The translations under genes were made by a program, and so were the position numbers. Below are positions 1 through 10,200 of a stretch of 64,000 bases of DNA, piece by piece. The DNA is from Beta vulgaris subsp. vulgaris. Its lineage: Eukaryota > Streptophyta > Magnoliopsida > Caryophyllales > Amaranthaceae. The stretch covers positions 19,497,330 to 19,561,329 of the forward strand of contig NC_079208.1 in the NCBI RefSeq assembly GCF_026745355.1, in the 5' to 3' direction. Under the pieces are notes generated by a model, which saw nothing but the letters and a program-made list of their open reading frames with translations, ran no database searches and was not told where the DNA came from. How positions within the stretch are numbered: position 1 is the first letter of the stretch; each line of letters starts with the position of its first letter.

Positions 1-67
1 TATCTCAACCTCTTCTATTTCCATTTCCGGATCCTCCTCTTAATTTCTTCACTATCAGAACTAATAT

Positions 68-753
68 TTATATACTCAATTTCCTTATGGTCTTTCTGGG
101 CTGATTAACTTCTTCAACCCTGCTTTTAGTTATCCTACTAGGACCTGCTTCATCCTCAAACTTCCTCTTTTTAGGAGGCACTTCCTTATTCTTGTTACCA
201 CCACCCATTCTAGCATTCTCCCAATCTATTTGAGCCTCTACTTCCTTCATTTTCCTAGTCTTATACTCTTCATATCTTATGATAGTACCCTCTTTTCTCC
301 CCTTACGATCCACTTCTTGGATCCTCCTATAAACTTCCTCAACCGTGACATTCCATTGTATCAACTTCTTGTCTATCGTAACATAGTCGATTTCTGACCC
401 CCTTAATTCTCTGTCAGGAATATAATAGTCTAATATCTTCCAGTATTCTTCCATAAGATCTCTCCATGGATCATTCAAAGGCAAAGTCTTTACTAATGTA
501 TAAGCTTGAACTTCCGGACGAGCATATGGGTTTTCTTCTCCCCGGCCCATTACTTGATTATATTCCACAATTGCCTTCATTACTTGTCTTGCACAAGCAG
601 GTGCATCGTATAACATAAGCTAGCAGAGAATAGAGTGTCTGGTTCACGAACCCCTGGAATATCTTCACCTATGCTTTCAAAAGGGTCTGTCCATGTATCC
701 TCAGAATCAGAAGTTTCAATCACTATTGGCTCCCCTCTACTTCCTGGATTCAT
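68..753 (-). pseudogene. gag-like ORF of a gypsy LTR element, frameshifted
   Basis: A minus-strand reading frame begins with ATG at 753 (MNPGSRGEP, then a Ser/Asp/Glu-rich stretch with IETSDSED). It shifts frame close to 617 and continues from 616 to a stop at 68. The second part is hydrophilic, with a K/R-rich C-terminus (PPKKRKFEDE, resembling a nuclear localisation signal). I do not recognise a conserved retroviral gag domain. The call rests on position: the ORF starts about 110 bp downstream of a primer binding site (867-878) that directly follows a 2.36-kb LTR (881-3236) in the same orientation. That is where gag belongs. The frame break could be a single-base indel in an otherwise open frame, so the gene is probably dead. 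The protease, RT and integrase regions would lie left of the window. An alternative is a non-autonomous element that encodes only this protein. Confidence 0.55.
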
Positions 754-866
754 CTACATCATCAAAACATAACATCAATTAACAACTAGTCCAACTCAAA
801 CTTCATAGTAATCACCTTATAATAACATAGAATAGTCATACTTATACATTCTAATGTCTTAATTTA

Positions 867-878
867 GCTCGGATACCA
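867..878 (-). promoter_or_regulatory. Primer binding site, initiator Met-tRNA type
   Basis: On the minus strand the sequence reads TGGTATCCGAGC, two bases after the LTR end at 881. Plant LTR elements commonly use TGGTATCAGAGC, complementary to the 3' end of initiator Met-tRNA. This copy differs at one position. It orients the element leftward. Confidence 0.75.
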
Positions 879-880
879 CT

Positions 881-3236
881 TGTAACAGCCCAAACCTCCA
901 CTAATCTTAATCAACATCGTTTAATCACAACGGAAGCGTTATCAAACTAAGATTTGGACTATTACCATGACATTCTCAAATTATAAGGAAGAGAATATCG
1001 AATTACCTCAAAAACATACTTTATACATTACTTAATGCATACAAAGCTGTCCTCATAAGAGCTCTTAGGTTACATACACCAAAAACTGACTAAAGTTCAG
1101 TAGTCTATCACTTGCTTAACTATGTAAACATATGTATATAGATGTCATTACTTAATTTACATTATTGAAAGTCTATTACAAAAGTAAACACCTTCATCAC
1201 ATATCCTCGTACCAACCTGCATCAAAATCAAACTCTGCCACCCACCGAGTGACAGGCCACAGAAATGACAAAACAATCAGCAAAGCTGAGTACACACTGT
1301 ATAATAGAAAATACAAGTTTAGGTGTATTTTGAAAACTAACACATAGTTATAATAACAGATAATCACCCTTAACTTAGTTACTATGGTTTCACAAAATCA
1401 ATCGTTTGGCATGAACGCGAGTGGAGAGGGGTACCACGCAGTACCAGCTGTCTCCAAACTAGTGAGGGTCGTCACCCAGCCTTTTATTGTTATGCTTGCA
1501 AGACTTACCCGGACATGTCCTATAACGCCAGGAATTAGCCCCTCCTGGAAGGCAACAGCTAGGGACTCTACCCGCCCTAACTCGGGGTGCCTATTCATGC
1601 CTCACTTTCATATTTATAAAATAAGATATTTAATGGTTTATACTTTAAACCTCAATACTCAAAATCCTTATCAACTCATCCTTAATACTCATAACTCTTA
1701 TCAACTCCTTTCAATTACCCTTACTTTGATAGTTGAGAAGATTTAGGGTTTTCATACTTAAAACTAGTTTTTAACATAATAACTTTGATAGAACTTAACC
1801 AATTATGTCTTAGGGACTTAAATAATACTCCAACATCTATTTCATCAAGAGATTACCAATTATCAATTACTATATAAGTTCATGTACTAAGCACATCCCA
1901 TTTAGAAGCATAATCGTAATGACTTAGTGTATAAGTGTTGTTTAAGTCAATTGAAACATCTCTAAGAACCTTAGCATGTTATACTTATGTAATATACTCA
2001 ATATACACAAATAAAATATACATCATACATAAATTCATTTCATAAACATGCTTTACACAAGAAAGAAACAATCACTTAACTATAAGAGTGGAAAATCTCT
2101 AGGTTAAACCAAACTAAGTGTGTACCTTAGCTAAGGATGCTTAAAGCTCACGAAATTCCTTAATTCACTTGGTTAACTACTCCTACAGCTTCCCCTGAAT
2201 GTATAAAATGCTAAAGATTAGTTTCAACAAGCTTATAGATATGAAAAACTAAGCTTAAATACAAGAGATGTAAACTGTTGAACTTACAGCAACTTATGTG
2301 ATCTTTGAACAAGGTTTTCTATATGATTTTATGGTCTAAAGGTTGGAACCAAAGCTTGTACAACTCTGTATGGATGTTTAGAAGAGTTCTATGTAGAGAA
2401 AGTGGGTGTCAAAGAGGAGAAAATATGAGAAAGGAGACGAAAACCCAGAAAGCCTTTTATAGCCTGTTCTGGCGGTACCCAAGGAGGAGGGAAAAGTGAT
2501 CTGGGCAACGTCGGTTTCTTGGAGTTTCTGGGTGATTCTTGCTTGAGGTGTTAGCCTTTGGTGTTGGCTATCATGCATTCAAAGGGCTTTGAGAGATCGA
2601 CACTTGAGTAGCTGCTAAGCAGCTTTCTTTGAGGATAGGTCTGAGCTGTAATTTCAGCTGGCCAGGTTTTACTATGTAAGCAATTTACCTTATTAAGCCA
2701 CGTAATTCTTGGGCTTAAATGACCATTTTAACCTTAAGACATCTTAAGCATGTCATATATCAAGTTTGGTTAGGTTCTGAGCTCGGATTCAATCCCGAAA
2801 GGCTCTTTAACTGGAAGGTCATCGTTACCCGATAAAACAATCTCTATACGATTTTCACAATCTTAATGTTTAAGGCTCTCAAGGACTTTTCAACTTATCT
2901 ATTGGTTTCCAAAGTCTTCTTATCCAATAAGAATGGTAGATCTTACCTACTTTTGCCCTCGTATGGTGTTGGAGAGTATTCTAATCTACTTTAAGCACTA
3001 CAACCAAATGAAACTTAGCATAACTGATAGTTTCAAGTAACTATCTTCCACCTAGAACCTTAAAATCCTATAACTCTATATGTAGTCAATTAACTTACGT
3101 AAAACATATAAGTTAACTAATTAAACATAATATCATAGGAAATACACAGTTAGACTGCTCTGTAGTTACTTTAATACGATCTCATGCTTTAGCACATAAT
3201 CAGGGTTTAGAGTTAGGGCTTCTTAGGGCTATTACA
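881..3236 (-). mobile_element. 5' LTR (2.36 kb) of a Tekay/Del-type gypsy element
   Basis: Read on the minus strand, the repeat starts TGTAATAGCC at 3236 and ends GGCTGTTACA at 881, immediately followed by the PBS. Near its 3' end it carries GCTTCCGTTG (928-937). At 1277-1290 it carries a reverse-complement TCAGCTTTGCTGA motif, shared with the LTR at 15420-21355. The partner LTR is outside the window. All ORFs inside it are chance frames. Family assignment rests on the TGTAAYRSCC termini and on shared motifs with the better-preserved elements at 7802, 26576 and 42362. Confidence 0.75.
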
Positions 3237-4540
3237 ACAAGCAAAGATCTAGCTTGGAGGAGTTTGAAGATTAGTATATACACTTGGCTTTTAATTAGTT
3301 TTTAATGGATTTTATGATAGCTTTTAGGTTAGTTTAAGCTAAATTGCTTCTTTTTCCTTCATTTTGTGTAATTTATTTCCTCCTTTGTGCTATTTCTTTG
3401 GTGTTTGGCTTGTTTACAAGGCATATGAGCATGATTGGAGAGCATTAACACAAACCCCGGGCTAAGGAATCGAAGAGGAAAGTATCAATGAAGCTCAAAA
3501 AAGGAGAAGGAGAGGATCAATGACTGACCCAAGGGCCCGGGTCACCTGACTCGCCCATGTCAGTCTTGAACATAAACCCAATTATTCTTTGCATGGCTAC
3601 CCAACCAGGTAGCTTAAGTGAGCCTTCCACGTCAGGTGGCCCAAGGGCTCGAGTTTACTAGACCCCCCGAGTCAACCTTTGAGCCAACCAGCCCAGGTCG
3701 TTTGAGTGACCCGTCTGGGTCAGGTACACTCGAGCGATCGGGACGGGTTTTTTTCGAAACTTTTCATTTTGTTTTCGAATTTTGTACAGGTGTTTGATTG
3801 TAATTAAACTTACTTTATTTTAGGACTATGTCAGATAAACTCCCCTCATTTTAGGATAAGCTAATTTTGATTAAAATTAGAGAGAGGTTTAATTTGTGCT
3901 TATTACTCAAACTTAGAACCCTAGGAGAGAGAAGATTGAGGTTTGTAGCTTTGGAACTCTATTTTCATATTTATGTAAGATTAAAAGTTGGTAATTTCTT
4001 GGTTATTTCATTTTCTCTTCCTCTAATCTTCTTTAGTTCATGCTTTATTGTCTTAGAGCTTGTTTTATTAGTTGATTATCTTCCCATTTTTCTCTTTCCT
4101 TCATAATTGTGGTGATGAAGTTAGTTTAAGTTTTGTTTTGCTTTATTTCCATGATTTGTGAGTAGTTTCGCACCAGAGGAAGGGATGTAACTTTCATTTA
4201 CTCTTTGGATCCTATATCTAAGCTATGGGGTTAATATTTGAGGCTAAACTTGTTGATTAAACTTGCTTTATTTGGGTTGTTGGGTGATGATCACCACTTG
4301 ACTTGCTTATTTGGAATCTCTAGTGAAGGATCGAGTGATGTAATTAGGGATAGACTAAGTTAGGTTGCTAGACTAGAATCTCCATGAAAATAGGTATTTC
4401 TAGTTTAGTGAAACCTGATTATTATGTTGTTCTTGATTTGGCTGGATTAGTTATGGGCAACTGGCCTTAGAGTAGTGTATCGAACTACAAGACAGGATCG
4501 ACCCATAGCTCAAATATTGATTCTACGGCCGCGAGGAAAC

Positions 4541-5990
4541 AGCTTTTCAAACTTAAGGTCGGGGTACGTACATGATAAGGACTTTGCCTTCCCGTCTTTT
4601 CTCAGCGGATCAGCCGAAGTAAGGTTAGTGACGGGATTGGTTTAGAAAGATCTTATCGACAATCTAATAATAGGGTTAAAAAGAGATGGATTCCTTTCGG
4701 GGCTTGGGCTAGCTTGGATCTTTTTCTCTGACTTTGATTGATAGTAAGAAGGAAATGCGCCTTCTCCGATTAGAAGGTTACGGGACTCCTTTTCATACAA
4801 AATGGACTACGATAGGATAGGGAGGAATGGAATGAGAGACTACGAAAGTGAGTCACACCCACAGAGAAGGAAAGAACTCAATCTAATCACTCCAGGAAAA
4901 GCAAGTGCACCTTTGAGAATCCGACTAAAGGTTAGGGGGATGGGAAGACAACTGCAAGCACATAATCTCGCTATACGAATGGTTCTCCACCTGCTTACAC
5001 ATCCCCTCGATCTCCTTACCAACTGCCCGACTGGACGCGAGACATAGTCCGCCCTCACTAACCAGTTCCGAAAAGGTTCGCTCATGCTGTAGGGAGCATC
5101 CTCACTTAGTGATCGGTCCGCTAGTTCACGCAAATTCGAAGAAGTTATCACGGACGAGCCACATGCAGGGAAACTTGCACGTGTGGTTCTGGCCGGGCTT
5201 TCCTGAGGTATCTAATAACCTTGCTTTTGCTCTCAAAGCCAAAGGGAGATCTTAGATCTCTTCCTCTATTATATAGTAGAAAGACTCCCCCTCAGTAACC
5301 TCATTCTAAAGCTAGGAGAGCAGACGATTCTTTTTCTTTCTAACCGCAGCTTGGCTTTCCTCCATCCCGGGCTTAATAAAGCCAGAAACTATGTAACCTT
5401 CCCAGTCCTAAACCCATCCAGTGTCTATCAACCCAGTTCTTCGAACCTGTTATTTATTCTTTCAAGCTTTTTGCCGGGTTGAAGACGATAATTAGCTTTC
5501 AAACAACTCATCCTACCAAAGAGCTCATTCTTCCTTCGTATTCGAAGAGTTACTTCTTAACTAGTTTGAAAGTGAACGCTAGACGCACATCTTCTCACGG
5601 ATACTATTACATTCCTTGCCTTATTTACGTGCTATCCAAAAGTCTTCTTAGTAGTCTTCGTCTGCTCTCAATGCCCGGAACAGGCTCTTAATTAAATAGA
5701 AATCCCGTTAGTGAAGTCACTCTCGGAGTTGAAAACGACTCCACTTTTTGCCTTGACCTTGACACCATGCCTGATCCACTTGATCCGCCATATAGGCTGG
5801 TTAGCGTCTGCTAGGGAAAGCCATTTTCTATAGACTCCCTTACTTTACCACGGTACAAGATTATATGATAGTTGTCTTCATTCTGATTTGGGATGTGGAT
5901 AGGCCAATTATCAGCATCGTAGTATTTCTTACGAAAGATGCTTAGAGCCATGTCATGAAAATAGGTCATGAGTGACTAGCTAAGCTCGTC
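4541..5990. other. Nuclear copy of mitochondrial-type DNA (NUMT)
   Basis: Base composition changes abruptly to near-balanced GC, with short runs typical of plant mitochondrial intergenic and intron DNA (for example AAGGAAATGCGCCTTCTCC at 4750 and GAAAGACTCCCCCTCAG at 5279). It contains a perfectly folding group II intron domain V (5156-5189). Short ORFs at 4802-5047 (+), 4840-5151 (-) and 5479-5691 (+) match nothing I know and lie in intron-like sequence. Both edges are approximate. Nuclear insertion is inferred because the DNA on both sides is retrotransposon LTR-like. I could not assign it to a particular mitochondrial gene. Confidence 0.6.
5156..5189 (+). ncRNA. Group II intron domain V in the NUMT
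   Basis: The 34-nt segment begins GAGCCACA and ends TGTGGTTC, which pair over 8 bp (one G-U). The upper stem TGCAGG/CTTGCA closes a GAAA tetraloop, and a two-base CG bulge sits on the 3' side. The AGC triad at positions 2-4 is intact. These are the defining features of group II domain V. A domain VI-like stretch follows to about 5222. In the nucleus it should be a non-functional relic. Confidence 0.8.
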
Positions 5991-6400
5991 TTATTAGCTC
6001 GAGAGAGAAATTAGAGTTCCTATGTACGTGATTTCCACTTGTGATCCTTCCTGTTGTTTCCCCTTGAGTTTGGTGATTCGATTCTTTGATTGTGTGTTGG
6101 TGAATCCCCTCATTCTTTTACCTTTGATTTATCTTCTTTACTTACCTTGTTAATTTGCTTTGCCAATATATTAATTTTCTTAGACTTTAGAATTGTTACT
6201 AAACCTCCAAAAACCCCAAAAATAGATTTTAGCTCATTGTAATTAGCAAATTAACCCTTGACTAACCTTAGTTCCTTATAGATTTGATCTTATACTTGCC
6301 CAATCACTGAGCCCATTAGTAACAATTTTCTATAAGTTCAAATTTATTTTTTGGCCATCAAAATCAATTTCAAGCCGAAAACTGACGGAATTTTGAAAGT

Positions 6401-7273
6401 TATCATGTTCTGTAATCTGCTGCAAAATGTATAATCCGAGCATAGTTAAATAATATAAAACCCTAGTTTTGTATTATCGTGATTTAAGTTAAAGATTTTG
6501 CACTTTGAAGAAACATTACTTCAAAAGCTAAATCGAGAAAATACATGGCTTCGATGGTTGTTCTATTTGTGAAATGATATGAGTGTTTGATCTTAAGAAC
6601 AATTGAAAATCTGGTTCAAAGATTTCGTTCGATTTCAACAAGAGATCTCGAAGCAAAGTGTTTGATTTTGTTCGTTTTCAATAACGAATCTTGAAAAGTT
6701 GGTTGCAAGATTATACGCTGATGAGTCATTCGAACGAAAATCTGTTCTTGCGAGGGTTCAACTTCCTATGGTTTCTCCAGCAGGATTGAAAAGAGATAAA
6801 GAGGGGTTATGTTGAAACTTGAACGCAAGCGATGGAGGATATAAAGGTGGAAAAAATTCTTGCATGTGTGAAGTAATTATTACACCATAAAATATGGTGC
6901 AATAGTTACACCCAAGACTTTATGTTGAAAGTATTGTACTATGAATTGGTTGTCTTAAAGTTGATTATTTACAAAACAATTAACCAGTGACTATGTGAAT
7001 CTTCAAATTGCATATAAAGTATTTGTATGCAATTCTAGTAATTGCATTTAAAAAAATTGATTACATAGATTTTCATAGATTGTGAAAGGTAGTGAATATA
7101 GGAATTTTCGTAAATGAAAGCTTAACATAAGGGTTTTCGATTTGAAAAAAAAAAACATTTCCATATTTATAGTTTAAAATATGAATTTCTTGATTGAAAA
7201 ATAGCATGTAGATTTGAATAATTCTTAATATAAACACTATAGGAAAGGCCAAGTACTACCTTGAAAGGGTTGT
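6401..7273. repeat. Non-coding dispersed repeat related to 39400-40000
   Basis: I see no gene here. The stretch 6600-6710 (TTCGATTTCAACAAGAGATCTC-like words, AACGAATCTTGAAAA) and 6850-6935 (ACACCATAAAATATGGTGCAA) resembles 39450-39580 and 39850-39915 (ATACCATAAGCTATGGTGTAA) in the same order. Both are therefore probably copies of one transposable element, perhaps a Mutator-like one. No termini were found. Confidence 0.35.
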
Positions 7274-7393
7274 TGTAACAGCCCGATTCCCGAGCTGCTA
7301 GATAAATATTTTATTCGAGGCTTATTAAGCATTGATTGTGATTAGTTAATCTTAAGTGTATTTATCTAGCAGCTCGGGAATCGGGCTGTTACA
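7274..7393 (+). repeat. 120-bp foldback replacing the 5' LTR
   Basis: The last 34 bp of the LTR (7360-7393) occur as a perfect inverted copy at 7274-7307, separated by 52 bp of ordinary LTR sequence. The unit therefore begins TGTAACAGCC and ends GGCTGTTACA. The switch lies at GCTGCTAGA, where the intact LTR (9952-9960) reads GCTGCGAG, so a GCTGC microhomology was probably used. Confidence 0.85.
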
Positions 7394-7395
7394 AA

Positions 7396-7407
7396 TGGTA
7401 TCAGAGC
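7396..7407 (+). promoter_or_regulatory. Primer binding site (Met-tRNA type)
   Basis: TGGTATCAGAGC, two bases after the end of the truncated LTR. It is an exact match to the common plant initiator Met-tRNA primer site. Confidence 0.85.
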
Positions 7408-7801
7408 AACCTTGCGACCGTATGCCTAGTTGGCTACCTAGCGAGGGTAAAAGATATTTGGGATAGTTTGATATCGTTTTGGGATTATTAGTGGTTGAGA
7501 ATTGATGATCAGAAATTAGGAATGTTGAAGGTTGAGTTTATAAGTGTTTGCGCTTTTGCGTGTGCTATATGAATTCATTTATGTAAAGGTGTAATGTCCT
7601 CTATTCCCTATGGTGGTGTATATTTTAAGAAAAATGTATGATTTACTAAAGTAAAAGAATTTCAAACGAGATATCTACGAATGAGATGTCTGGAATCCTA
7701 TTTCGAAAATTCTGCCCTTTTGTTTTCTTTGCTCCTCGATTTTGGTATTGAGTTTATGTTTTGAAGTTTCGAGGACGAAACTTATTTTAAGGGTGGTAGA
7801 G

Positions 7802-10051
7802 TGTAATAGCCCTGTTTTTAAGTACCTTTATTTAAATGTTAATTATATTTATTAAGTTAATTATGTTTCGAAAATTCTTATTTTATTTGAGTTGCGAAGT
7901 ATAAATTTTATTTGTCGTGCTGTAAAATATTTTACTTAATTTTTATGAAGTGATTTTTACTAGTAATTTATGTGCAACTAGTTAAGTTATATTTTGCTGA
8001 AAATAGGAACCTAAAATCCACTTATCTGTTTTCTTGGTCGGTTGGATAAACCCCAATTACCATTTCCTTTGTCGGTTAATGAAAGATTCCAAAACCCAAC
8101 ACTTGCTTTCATTCTTATCCGTTGGTTTATTTTGAAACCCACAATACCCTTTTGTCGGTTGAAGATAAACTAAAACAAACCCCCCCTAAACCTTTCTCTC
8201 TCTCTCGTGTCCTCTGTTCTCTCTAAACCCCCAAAATTGAAACCCCAAACCCAAGAAACCCTTATTCCCCTGCATCTCTCTTCCCTTGTTTCTTCGGTTC
8301 GCCGTAAAAGCTCGCCAGAGCTTCGTCGTTTGCCACCACTACGTGGTTGTTTTATCAGTTCGGTCTCTCGCCGGAGACCCATACAACACTTCGGAGCCCC
8401 TGTTCCTCTCTCTCTCTCTCTCTCGTGCTATGGTGTTGTTGCTCCTCTTCGTCGATGTTTGTCAGGTTGTTGCTGCTAGCTGCTTCGCCGGTGAATGCCT
8501 CCGCCTCCACGCCGAAGTTCCAAAGCTTCGAAAATCTCCCTCGACCCCTCTGTTTCTCAATTCTTCTCTGTTCGTCGCTGCTCCTAGTAGAGCAGATGTA
8601 AAGACTAATTTATTTTCTGTTTTCCTCTTTAAATTCTGATTTTTCTATTTGTTAATTAATCCCAAGTTGATGTTGTTATTTGTTGTTGCTGCTTTGTTTT
8701 AGTGGTGTAGTTGGGTTGTTCAGTGGTGGTGGTTTATAATTAATGGGTTGTCGAATTGTTGGTTGTTTGTGGTTGTTGTTCGGTGTTGTTATGGTTGTTG
8801 GGTTGATGTTGCTTTATTTTTAGGTGGTTCGTTGTTGCTATTGTTATATTGTTGTGGTGGTGGTGATGTGCCACGGTTTTGGTTTGTTGTTGGTGTTGGT
8901 GTTGTGTTGTGTTGGTGTTGTGTTGGTTTATAAAAGAAGAGATGTTGTTGAATTAGTTTGGCAAGAGTTAAGTTTAGTTAGTTCTGTTCTACAATTTAGA
9001 TATATGAGTATGACTTAAGGATTATGGAATTAGAGTATTAAAGGTGGATAATTTGTAAATCGGAATTGGTTATGGTTTTAGTATATAGTTGAAATAGTTA
9101 TTGATTATTGTTATTGTTATGAGGTGATTATTAGAAGATGAATTTGGAGTGAGGAATCATTCGGGATTATGAAGGAAATTATGTTGGTGGAATTGGATTG
9201 CGATTCAGGTAACTTTTATGTTCAGTAAAATCATTTACTCACGCCCTTGTGTGTGTGTGTGTGGATCTTTGTGTTATGTTTTTGATAAATAAGTTCGTAC
9301 TATGGCCATAGTTATGAATGTGATGTTGTGAGTTGATTATGGAAATATTTTTCGATGAATATGAATATGCAAATGTTTTGCTCGCTTAGTTTATGAACTG
9401 AAAATAGTAAGTGGGCAAGGTATGGGTGGAGGATGGTTACTCTTTTAACCTGGTACAGGTCGGCTACGCTCCATTGCAAACTCTGGGGGTAGTGTTGCTG
9501 GACTCCATAGCGCAGCTTGGAGACAGCATTTGTCCTTTTGTCCAAAGCTTGTACTTGGCACTGATTTGTTTAAGAGAGTGAGCTATGCCAGCATTATTAC
9601 GAAATGAAAATGATTTGAGAAATAAAATGTTTATAACGGGCTGAAGAAAAGGTTACAAGTTTTCCACTCATTTTGGAATTTTGTTTGTTTTGTATTTCTT
9701 CCCTGAATTTGCAGGTTTGGTATCAAAGGCTTAGGATTTTGAAGTGAAGCAAGTTAAAGATGTCATCGTAGCTTATGAATTGAGTTTGTATTTTAGATAG
9801 TCAATTAAAGAATAGTTTCTGATATATTTCGTTGTATACAATATTTGGAAATATTAGTCGAGATATTGGTGTAATTGAAGTCTTATATAAAGGATTTTGT
9901 TTTGTGGGCCAATGACCCACAGGTCCAAGATCGTTTTCTAGGTTATGTTTCCGCTGCGAGTAAATATTTTATTCGAGGCTTATTAAGCATTGATTGTGAT
10001 TAGTGAATCTTAAGTGTATTTATCTAGCAGCTCGGGAATCGGGCTGTTACA
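7802..10051 (+). repeat. 3' LTR, 2.25 kb, Tekay-type
   Basis: Starts TGTAATAGCC and ends GGCTGTTACA. A GTCGGTTAATG word near 8077 and a CT-rich leader with a (TC)n run (8408-8423) resemble the promoter and leader region of the LTRs at 26576 and 31026. TTTCCGCTG lies at 9948-9956, about 100 bp before the end. Open frames at 8207-8639 and elsewhere are leader-sequence artefacts. Confidence 0.8.
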
Positions 10052-10200
10052 GTTGCGGTTATCTAAAAACTGTAGCCCTTTTTGATAAAGGGTTGCGGTC
10101 TTCTGAAAACCGTAGCCCTTAGCTTTTTGATAAAGGGATATGGTTTTTGGTCTAACCGCTTTCCTTTTTTTCACTCTTTAATACGCATTCACTCTTCAAT
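10052..10200. repeat. CACTA subterminal-repeat fragment
   Basis: Short repeated words (TTGCGGTT, AAAACCGTAGCCCTT, TTTTTGATAAAGGG) in both orientations resemble CACTA subterminal repeats. No CACTA terminus is present, so this is a truncated piece. Confidence 0.4.

Larger units (their letters stand above)
3237..6400 (+). repeat. Degenerate Athila/Tat-like LTR remnant, split by mitochondrial-type DNA
   Basis: The stretch is non-coding. Its segments resemble the LTRs of plant Athila/Tat gypsy elements: a motif around 3420-3520 with an A/G-rich tract, a region at 3520-3740 with repeated GGGCCCGGGTCA/CTCGAGT-like words, then T-rich leader sequence and a region at 4140-4540 with a GATCGACCC word. 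After the organellar insert (about 4541-5990) comparable AT-rich LTR sequence resumes to about 6400. Similar GGGCTCAAG-type words recur at 34270-35150 and 35930-36000, so this is a dispersed family. I could not find both termini or a target-site duplication, so boundaries and lineage are weak. Confidence 0.35.
7274..10051 (+). mobile_element. Rearranged Tekay-type LTR element with a foldback 5' end
   Basis: The order is: truncated 5' LTR (7274-7393), PBS (7396-7407), 394 bp of internal DNA without coding capacity, the conserved hairpin AAGTTTCGAGGACGAAACTT (7767-7786), a purine-rich tract AAGGGTGGTAGAG, and a full 3' LTR (7802-10051). Flanks are GTTGT on the left and GTTGC on the right, a one-mismatch 5-bp target-site duplication, so the shortened structure probably inserted as such. 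The internal DNA matches the last part (about 30690-31025) of the element at 26576-33518, so both belong to one non-autonomous family. Confidence 0.8.

Noticed and set aside
4802..5047. 81-aa frame in the mitochondrial-type insert
   Set aside because: It lies in the intron immediately upstream of domain V and matches no mitochondrial protein I know.
8207..8639. Overlapping frames in three phases
   Set aside because: CT-rich leader of the 3' LTR, with no domain. They overlap each other and an antisense frame.
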